Below are positions 56,323 through 64,000 of a DNA stretch of 64,000 nucleotides, piece after piece; positions within the stretch are counted from its first letter, which is position 1; every line of letters begins with the position of its first letter. The position numbers and the translations under genes are program-made. This DNA comes from Salvia splendens (taxonomy: Eukaryota > Streptophyta > Magnoliopsida > Lamiales > Lamiaceae): positions 20,196,063 to 20,260,062 of the forward strand of contig NC_056049.1 of the NCBI RefSeq assembly GCF_004379255.2, in the 5' to 3' direction. Below the pieces are notes generated by a model. The model searched no databases. It was not told the origin of the DNA and worked only from the letters and a program-made list of their open reading frames with translations.

Positions 56323-59300
56323 GGTGGACCTTCAACTCTCATTGCATGCTGTGTGGGGGAAAGATGGCCCTCAAATCATGCGAGTGAGGGGAAAATGTCA
56401 GAAGAGATCTCTGCGAATATTGATAGATACCGGAAGTACTCATAACTTCTTAAGTACAAAAGTGGCCGATAAGATCAACTGTGAATGGTTGCAAGTCCCT
56501 ACCCGAGCTGTGGAAGTAGCTAATGGCCAGGTTTTGCAGTGTACTAAGAAGTGCAAGAATCTGATGTGGGAGATGCAGGAATTTTCATTTACAACTAAGG
56601 TATACCTTATTCATCTTGAAACATATGATCTTATTTTAGGAGGTCAATGGTTGTCCACACTTGGTGAAATTAGGTGGAATTTTGAGAAGTTAAGTATGAT
56701 CTTTACTGTTGGGGACAAAATAGTAACCTTACATGGTGTAGTATGGGCAGCAAAAAATGAGCAATTACATTCGCTCCATGTCCTGAACCAGCAAGGAAGT
56801 GACAGTGACGATGAGAAAATGAACTTACTAATGCCATCAGTTGAGTGTGATCCATGGGGGTGTTGGAAACTGGAGTCAGAGCAGGGGTGGCCGAAATTGA
56901 ACTTGATTCTAGAAGACTTTGCTGAGTTGTTCGAGGAACCAAAAGGGTTACCTCCAGCTAGATCACAAGACCATAGAATTAGAGGTGTCGAAACGGGTAG
57001 CGGGTAATGGGTAATCCCGAACCCGACCCGTTACCCACCGGGTATCAGGTACCCGTTACCCGACGGAATCGGGAAATGTGGCGTGGCCGGGTATAATAAT
57101 TTTGGATTTTGCGGGTATCGGGTATCCCGATACCCGACCGGGTATCGGGTACGGGTATCGGGATACCCGATACCCGACCGGGTAATCCCGATAGTCTCGA
57201 AAATACCCGATATATATGTATTGATATTTTATAATTTTTTATTTTTTATTTGAATAATTGCTCTTCATGATGTAATTTTTTTAAGATTTGAATATTTAAA
57301 AATCATAATGTAATTTTTTATTAGTAATATATTATAAAATATATTTTTTAAGTTTATAACTTTTAACTAGGGTTAGGGTTAAGAATCTTAAAGTTAAGAT
57401 CACAAATCTTTTTTCCGTCTTTTCTCTTACTCTTCAACTCCTTGGCTTGATCTCAATTTCAACAAAATTAAAAATAAAAAGTTTCAAGTGAGACTATTAC
57501 ATTCATCAATTAGTATTTCAAAAAAAGCATCTAAAATATACAAAGAATATTTAAAAAAAGAAGATTTAAAAAAAAAATGTTTCGGGTCGGGTACCCGCGG
57601 TGTCGGGTGCGGGATACCCGACTCGGGTATCGGGTAATACCCAACTAAATGCGGGACGGGTATCGGGACTAACTTTTCGGCCAAAATCGGGTGCGGGTAC
57701 CCGCGGGTACCCGTTTCGACACCCCTACATAGAATTGTACTCAAGGAAGGCACTGATGTTGTGAACATCAGACCCTACAAGTATGCCACTAAACAGAAAG
57801 ATGTCATTGATGCCATGATTGATGAGATGTTGATATCAGGAGTTATACGCCCTAGCAACAGCCCTTTTGCCAGCCCTATTGTGCTAGTAAAGAAGAAGGA
57901 TTCCACTTGGAGATTATGTGTTGATTATAGGTCCCTCAATGCTATCACTATTAAAGATAAGTACCCGATCCCTGTGATTGAAGAGTTGCTGGATGAACTA
58001 GGGGGAGCTAAATGGTTTTCAAAGGTGGACCTTCGTTCGGGTTATTGGCAAGTACGCATGGCGCCCGAGGATATCTTCAAAACAGCCTTTAAGACTCACG
58101 CATGACATTACGAATTTATGGTTATGCCGTTTGGCCTCACAAATGCTCCCGCTACATTATAAAATCTTATGAATACTGTGTTCAAGGAGTATTTGAGAAA
58201 GTTCGTTCTGGTTTTCTTCGATGACATTTTGATATATAGTAGCAGCCAAACCGAGCATAAACATCACTTAACTGATGTGCTGAGTATTATGCAGCAGCAT
58301 TGCTTGGTGGCTAAACGATCAAAGTGTTCTTTTGGTTGTAATAAGGTGGAGTATCTCGGTCATGTGATCTCGAGTGAGGGAGTAGCTACTGATGAGGGTA
58401 AAGTGGAGGCTGTTAAAAGTTGGCCTACTCCAAAATCTATCAAACATGTAAGGAGCTTCTTGGGTCTAACTGGATACTACAGGCGGTTTGTCTCCAACTA
58501 TGGCATAATAGCTCGGCCATTAGTGAATATTATCAAGGAGTCTGCCTTCAAATGGTCTGCCGAAGCTCAAGCTGCCTTCGAGCAGTTGAAATCAGCCATG
58601 ACATCTGCACTAGTGTTGGCTTTACCTGATTTCACCAAGGATTTTGTGGTAGAAACTGATGCATATGGGGTGGAAATTGGAGCGGTATTGATGCAGGAAG
58701 GGCACCCAATAGCTTTTATCAGTAAGGCTTTATCTCTCAAACATCAATCTCTTTCAGTTTATGAAAAGGAATTGCTAGCAATATTGATGGTTGTTCGAAA
58801 GTGGTACCATTATCTTTAGTGTAGAAAGTTCCTCATATTGACTGATCATCAAAGTTTGAAATACTTGTTGGAGCAAAAGTTAACTATTCCTACGCAGCAA
58901 GCTTAGATGGCCAAGTTGATGCACTTTGACTACGAAATTCGATACAAGAAGGGAGTTGATAACTCGGTGGCTGATGCTTTATCAAGAGCCCCTGAGATCC
59001 TTTTACATGCCCTCACCTCATATATTATTCCACTGGAATTAATCGCTAAGATTAAGGCCTCTTGGGATTCTGATTCTCATCTCCAAAAACTGATTCAGGA
59101 GCTGCAACAAGATCCAAACTCTCACTCAAAGTTCAGTTGGTATAAGGGGGAATTAAGGAGGCAGGGGAGGTTGGTTGTTGGCAATGACTTGCAGCTCAAA
59201 GCTCAAATCCTTTCTCTGTTTCATGAATCTGCCTTGGCTGGCCACTCGGGGGTACTTGGGACTTACAAGCGGATCTCTGCTCTCCTATATTGGCCTAAGC

Positions 59301-60456
59301 TCCGAAAGGATGTGAGGGAATTTGTTCGAGTATGTGTCATCTGTCAGAAGTATAAGCCCAGCAACTGTCCACCAGCAGGGTTACTACAGCCACTACCCTT
59401 ACCTTCGGCTATATTCACTGACTTAACCATGGATTTCATTGAGGCCCTGCCCACCTCTCATGGGAAGAACACTATTATGGTTGTTGTGGATCAGTTGAGC
59501 AAGTATGCTCACTTCTTGGCATTATCCCATCCTTTTACTGCCAAGTCAGTGGCTGAGCTTTTTCTAAACTTGGTGTTTAAGCTACATGGAATGCCTGAGA
59601 GAATAGTAAGTGGCTGAGCTTTGTTGGGTCATTTTGGAAAGAGTTCATGACATTGCTGGGAGTTGAGCTGCTCTATTCCACAGCTTATCACCCGGAGACT
59701 GACGGCCAATCTGAGGTAGTTAACAGATGTCTCCAGTGCTATTTGAGATGCTCAGTTGGCGCGAAGCCACATTCTTGGGCTCAATGGCTGGGGTTGGCGG
59801 AGTATTGGTACTATACCTCCTTCCACTCAAGTATACAAATGACTCCCTTTGAAGCTCTTTATGGGTTTGCTCTACCACTACACATTCCATATCTGCCGGG
59901 TGACTCTAACATTGAAGCAGTGGACATCACCTTGAGAGATAGAGAGGCTATGATCCATATTTTGAAAAATAATCTGCAGAGAGCAGCAGATAGAATGAGG
60001 AGGCAGACTGATAAACATAAGATTGATAATGAGTTTAAGATTGGAGACTGGGTTTGGTTGAAGCTTCAACCCTATAGGCAGAAGTCAGTTTGGGGACCTC
60101 ATCAAAAATTTGAACCTAAGTTCTTTGGGCCCTATCAGATTCTTGACAAAATCGGCAAGGTTGCTTATAAGTTGAATTTGCCTGCTTCAGCTGCAATCCA
60201 TAATGTCTTCCATGTTTCCTTGTTGAGAGAAGCTGCAGCTCCCACGGGACCTATTACTGATCTTCCTTCCATCTCTCATATCAAGGATGACATTCCTCTA
60301 GCTATACTCGAGAGGAAAATGGTGAAGCGACGTAACCAAGCGGCAACACAATGGCTGATTCATTGGGCAGGCCGATCTCCTTCTGATGCCTCTTGGGAAT
60401 TCGCGGATGTTATCATCGAAAGGTTCCCTTGGTTCCTTGAGGGCAAGGAACCTTAA
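56297..60456 (+). pseudogene. Gypsy pol with chromodomain, broken and interrupted
   Basis: The protease has LIDTGSTHNF near 56425. Reverse transcriptase is split by the insertion at 56980-57727, then has [29 protein letters not shown] and the FFDDILIYS site near 58215. RNase H (VVETDAYGVEIGAVLMQEG) follows. Integrase has the zinc-binding part (GHSGVLGTYKR and CVICQKYK), the first core aspartate in LTMDFIEALP, and the AYHPETDGQSEVVNR block. The chromodomain-like end is TQWLIHWAGRSPSDASWEF at 60348-60404. Premature stops: 58103, 58161, 58818, 58903, 59616. A short segment near 59606-59640 that should hold the second integrase aspartate is replaced by unrelated sequence. Confidence 0.9.
56980..57727. 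mobile_element. hAT-type MITE rich in GGGTATCGGGT motifs
   Basis: The 19-bp inverted ends TAGAGGTGTCGAAACGGGT and its inverse (ACCCGTTTCGACACCCCTA) differ at one base. They are flanked by a perfect 8-bp target duplication CATAGAAT (56972-56979, 57728-57735). The 748-bp interior has two zones of GGGTACC/CGGGTATC repeats around an AT-rich core. Coding sequence of the Gypsy RT continues in the same frame beyond the second duplication copy. Confidence 0.95.
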
Positions 60457-60467
60457 GAGGGGAGTAT
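60451..60467 (+). promoter_or_regulatory. Gypsy polypurine tract
   Basis: CCTTAAGAGGGGAGTAT directly precedes the 3' LTR. Confidence 0.85.
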
Positions 60468-60915
60468 TGTTGCATGCATGATTTCATCAATACTCATCAC
60501 AACATGCATGCAACATGAGCACATCCTTGCGCTAAGAAGGATGTGGTCTCGTATTATCTAGTAGGATTTAAAAAGCTGACATGGATCAATAAGGCACATG
60601 AAGGCACGTGCTCATCACATGAGGTGGCATGTTGAGGTGGATAAGTGCGGAACGCGTGAAGAGGCTATTATATATATGGGGAGGCCACCACCTTGGGAGG
60701 TTGTCGAAGAAGTGTGATCAGTGTGTGCATTGGGTCGTGGATCCAAGGCATCGTATCGTTGTTCTTTCATCATTATATCGTTGTTTCATTCTATTCCTAT
60801 CAATACAATTCCTATTCGTTTCCTATTTCACATTCTCTCGTTAAATTGTCATTTGATTGCGTTGGGTTACGTGATATCGGTCAAAATCGGGCGCTCTCGA
60901 GTTAGGACCGTATCA
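60468..60915 (+). repeat. Gypsy 3' LTR
   Basis: Starts TGTTGCATGCATG and ends CCGTATCA, 448 bp as in the 5' LTR. Confidence 0.92.
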
Positions 60916-61131
60916 AAACAGAAGTAGGAGAAGCACTTACTCAAGGGTTTGCAGGCAGAAGCAATTTTTTTTCTCTAGTATCTCGACGGCAGCGGGAACT
61001 AAAATGAGAGGATTCTACATTATATTTTGAATGCTAGGGTTTGAAAGGTTATAAGGGTCATTTGCTGAATTTACGGAGGACAAATTTGTCATTGTAATAA
61101 GTAATCAGTTAGAGCATCTCCAATGGTTTTA

Positions 61132-63080
61132 GAGCATCCACAGTGGTCGGCAGAGAAGCAATAGCCCAGCTATAGCCCAGCCATGCCACATCAGCAGCAC
61201 TAAATTTCTCCTGCCACATCAGCTGGACAAGCAACTGGACAAGCAATAGCCCAGCCACAGCCTTGCCACATCATCAGCACTAAAAATAAATAATTAACAA
61301 TCACACAAAATACGGAATTAAATTCACTCCACATATACGGGAAAATTTGATAATTACATTTAAATTAAAAAAAGGTACATAATTTAACAAAATTACATAA
61401 TAAAAAAAATTACATAATTTAAAAAAATTACATAATTAAAAAAAAAACTATCGTCGTCCAGTCCTCCACGCCCACAACTCTTCAATTAAATCCTTTTGGA
61501 GTCGAATATGAGCATCCACTTGGCGCATGTCGGCATGTGCCTGGAGGCGGCCGGCTTCATCGTGAGGTACCCCGCTTCGTACGTTGGAGGCGGCCTCGCC
61601 GTGGCTTGGACCGGCTTCATTATCAGCGTTGGCCCAACTAGTCAGTTGTACACCTTCATCTTCGACAATCATGTTGTGCATGATAATACAGGCGTACATT
61701 ATATCAGCAATGCAGTCGACATGCCACAAACGTGTTGGACCCCTAACTGCCGCCCATCGAGACTGGAGCACACCAAATGCGCGCTCCACGTCCTTGCGCG
61801 CCGACTCCTCTCATCTGATGCGCATCGGATCGTCTTCACAAAGACGGGCAATCTAGGGTATATCCCATCCGCCAAGTAGTAGCTCATATCATGTTGGTTG
61901 TCGTTGGGGACAAAACTGATGGCCGGACCGACGCCTTGGCACTGCTCGTTAAAAAGGGGCGACGAATTGAGGACGTTGAGGTCGTTGTTCGAACCGGCTA
62001 CCCCAAAATACGCATGCCAAATCCACAGCCGGTAATCAGCTACGGCCTCGATGATCATCGTGGGATTCTTTCCCTTGTAGCCGGTCGTGTGGAACCCTTT
62101 CATGGCAGCAGGGCAGTTCTTCCACTCCCAATGCATACAATCTATGCTGCCTAACATACCCGGGAACCCATGCTTCTCCCCGTGCATCTGCATCAGCTCC
62201 TGGCAGTCTTCGGGGGTTGGGCTTCAAAGGTATTGGTCAGCGAATATTTCAACCACGCTCTGACAAAAATACTTCATACATTCAAGGGCAGTCGTCTCGC
62301 CGATGTAGAGGTACTCGTCCCACATGTCTGCCGCGCCTCCGTAGGCCAGCTGCCTGATTGCCGCAGTGCACTTTTGAATAGGTGTGTGGTCGGGTCTGCC
62401 AGCCGTATCGTGCCTGAAGCGGAAACACAGATATCGACGCTCCAAAGCGTCGACAATACACATAAACATGGCCCTGCTCATCCTAAAACGCCGCCTGAAA
62501 AGGTTGACGTTAAACCGCGGCTCCGGTGTGAAGTAGTCTTTGTATAGCCGCTGATGTGCAGCTACGTGATCCCGGTCAATCACTGCTCGGCGGTGGACAA
62601 CGGGTTGAGGTTGAGGTACCGCCGGCTGCGAGGCCCGTTGTAGCAGCCGGTCTATCTCTCGGGACGTATAGGCATCCAAATGTTCGTTCAAACGCCGTTC
62701 ATACTCCTCAGCATCCCCACCACTACCACTACTACTACCACCCGCGTTACTCATTTCGCGTTGTTGTTGATCTTGTACAAAAATTAAGATAGAGAGAGTA
62801 CTCGTTAAAACAAGTGGTGCGAATGAAAATGTCGTGCAAATCGCGTATATATAGTGTTTCGAAAATTTAAAAAAAAAATCGCTCCCTAGTTCTTCGCCGA
62901 TCGGGAGGCTGCAATAGCGGTGAGCCGATCGGCGAGAGAATCGGCGAGCGCCCAAGAATCGGCGTACCCTCGCCGAAATTCTCGTCGATTTAGCGCTCGC
63001 CGGCTGCAATAGTTCGGCGAGCCGTTCGGCGAGCGCCAAAAATCGGCGAGCCGCTCGCTCGCCGACCACTGGAGATGCTC
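61132..63080 (-). mobile_element. Inner PIF/Harbinger element, nearly complete
   Basis: GAGCATCCACAGTGGTCGGC (61132-61151) and GCCGACCACTGGAGATGCTC (63061-63080) match at 18 of 20 bases as inverted repeats. They are flanked by TTA (61129-61131, 63081-63083). The 1949-bp element carries a transposase on the minus strand and GC-rich CGGCGAG-type subterminal repeats at 62880-63060. There is no ORF1. Confidence 0.93.
61448..62754 (-). pseudogene. HARBI1-like transposase with one stop and one deletion
   Basis: It starts at 62754 (MSNAGGSSSGSGG) behind a TATATATA near 62847 and reads openly to 62224, with FRRRFRMSRAMFMCIVDAL and QKCTAAIRQLAYG. A TGA at 62224-62226 interrupts. The same frame continues with GMLGSIDCMHWEW (first D), SNNDLNVL (second D) and YYLADGIYP. 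Near 61818 a deletion of about 25 bases relative to the neighbouring copy shifts the frame. The last part, MERAFGVLQSRW (E) to the TAG at 61448, is in another frame. The original protein would have been about 440 aa. Confidence 0.92.
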
Positions 63081-63293
63081 TTAGGCTAGCCATAGGCTAG
63101 CCACAAGTCCTCCTGCCACATCATCAGCACTAAAAACTCCTCCTGCCATATCATCAGGACAAGCAACTGGACAAGCAATAGACTAGCAATAGGCTAGCCA
63201 CAATAAATAAATTATAAAAATAAATAATTAACAATCACATAAAATACGGAATTAAATTTATGACACAGATACGAGAAAATTCAATAATAATAT

Positions 63294-64000
63294 TTAAATT
63301 AAAAAAATTACATTAATTAAAAAAAATCTAACGACGTGCAGTCCTCGCGCCCACAACTCTTCAATTAAATCCTTTTGGAGTCGAATATGAGCATCCACTT
63401 GGCGCATGTCGGCATGTGCCTTGAGGCGGCCGACTTCATCGTGAGGTACCCCCCTTCGTATGTTGGGGGCGGCCACGCCGTGGCTTGGGCCGGCTTCATT
63501 AGCATCGTCATTGGCCCAACTAGTCAGTTGTACACCTTCATCTTCGACAATCATGTTGTGCGGGATAATACAGGCGTACATTATATCAGCAATGCAGTCG
63601 ACATGCCACAAAAGCGTTGGACCTCTAATTGCCACCCATCGAGACTGGAGCACACCAAATGCGCGCTCCACGTCCTTGCACGTCGACTCCTGCCGTTCCG
63701 CAAAGTAGGCCTTCCTCTCATCTGATGTGCATCTGATCATCTTCACAAAGACGGGCCACCTGGGGTATATCCCATCCGCTAAGTAGTAGCCCATATCATG
63801 CTGGTTCCCGTTGGCGATAAAACTGATGGCCGGACCGACACCCTGGCACTGCTCGTTGAAAAGGGGTGACGAGTTGAGGACGTTGAGGTCGTTGTTCGAC
63901 CCGGCTACACCAAAATATGCATGCCAAATCCACAGCCGGTAATCAGCTACGTCCTCGAGGATCATCGTGGGATTCTTTCCCTTGTAACCGGTCGTGTAGA
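63294..64000 (-). CDS. HARBI1-like transposase, C-terminal part, runs off window
   Basis: The frame is open from the window edge (TTGYKGKNPTMILEDV) to 63294. It has SNNDLNVL (second catalytic D), YYLADGIYPRWPVFVKM, ERKAYFAERQESTCKDVERAFGV (catalytic E) and LQKDLIEELWAR. The N-terminal half, including the first D, is outside the window. The last 14 codons read differently from the sister copy, consistent with a one-base loss near 63340, so the tail is altered. Whether the whole gene is intact cannot be judged. Confidence 0.8.
   Translation of the reverse strand, partial: YTTGYKGKNPTMILEDVADYRLWIWHAYFGVAGSNNDLNVLNSSPLFNEQCQGVGPAISFIANGNQHDMGYYLADGIYPRWPVFVKMIRCTSDERKAYFAERQESTCKDVERAFGVLQSRWVAIRGPTLLWHVDCIADIMYACIIPHNMIVEDEGVQLTSWANDDANEAGPSHGVAAPNIRRGVPHDEVGRLKAHADMRQVDAHIRLQKDLIEELWARGLHVVRFFLINVIFLI

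Larger units (their letters stand above)
54751..60915 (+). mobile_element. Gypsy-type LTR retrotransposon with chromodomain
   Basis: Two 448-bp LTRs flank gag and pol; the 5-bp flanks are AAACG (54746-54750) and AAACA (60916-60920), a near match. The order protease, RT, RNase H, integrase and the C-terminal chromodomain-like segment make it Ty3/Gypsy, chromovirus type. The LTRs differ at about 11 of 448 positions by my count, so it is younger than the Copia copy. It is interrupted by a hAT-type MITE at 56980-57727. Confidence 0.95.
61112..64000 (-). mobile_element. Outer PIF/Harbinger element, interrupted and cut by window end
   Basis: Its left end GAGCATCTCCAATGGTTTTA (61112-61131) follows TTA 61109-61111. 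After the nested element at 61132-63080 it resumes at 63081 as TTAGGCTAGCCATAGGCTAGCC. It then has the same subterminal GCAACTGGACAAGCAATAG motifs and transposase as the inner element. Its right end lies beyond the window. Confidence 0.85.

Noticed and set aside
57366..57382. TAGGGTTAGGGTTA resembles telomere repeat
   Set aside because: Only two units, inside the hAT MITE core; no array.

Overview
The window is a stretch of nuclear DNA from a flowering plant. It is a eudicot, and an asterid such as a member of the Lamiales is my low-confidence guess. The evidence is intron-rich genes of plant-specific families, AT-rich intergenic DNA, and dense plant transposable elements: Stowaway, Tourist/PIF-Harbinger, hAT, Copia and Gypsy. 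No prokaryotic, organellar or RNA genes were recognised.

Five host genes have readable exon structures. (1) A DEAD-box RNA helicase of the RH26/RH31 type lies on + at 4924-9788; its ten exons join in frame to 857 codons. (2) A long nucleotidyltransferase / poly(A)-polymerase-like protein lies on - at 22456-29374, with eight exons and about 1328 aa. (3) A BTB/POZ-NPH3 protein lies on + at 34928-37734, with four exons and 569 aa. (4) A COX16-like cytochrome oxidase assembly factor lies on + at 39797-41043, with one splice junction that does not join in frame as expected. (5) A synaptotagmin of the SYT3 type (SMP-C2A-C2B) lies on - at 43089-46214, with twelve exons and 544 aa. They look like unrelated single genes rather than a pathway cluster.

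The rest is mostly transposons, many dated relative to each other by nesting. Between 10.0 and 20.3 kb there are three PIF/Harbinger elements of one extended family: one carries only the Myb/SANT-like ORF1, one is an internal-deletion derivative, and one carries only a broken transposase. The deletion derivative sits inside a 4-kb hAT element that has perfect 8-bp target duplications. Between 30 and 36 kb lie several Stowaway elements, a Tourist-like element containing two mirrored minisatellites, a plant-mobile-domain gene fragment, and a seven-unit 31-bp array in which every unit is a short palindrome.

Between 47.8 and 60.9 kb are a Copia element, whose gag-pre-integrase/integrase segment is tandemly triplicated, and a chromodomain Gypsy element split by a hAT-type MITE. 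The window ends with one PIF/Harbinger element inserted into the terminus of a close relative. I found no new multi-gene system. The most unusual items are the palindromic 31-bp array, the mirrored minisatellites, the Copia triplication, and a hAT MITE sitting 23 bp from a splice acceptor.
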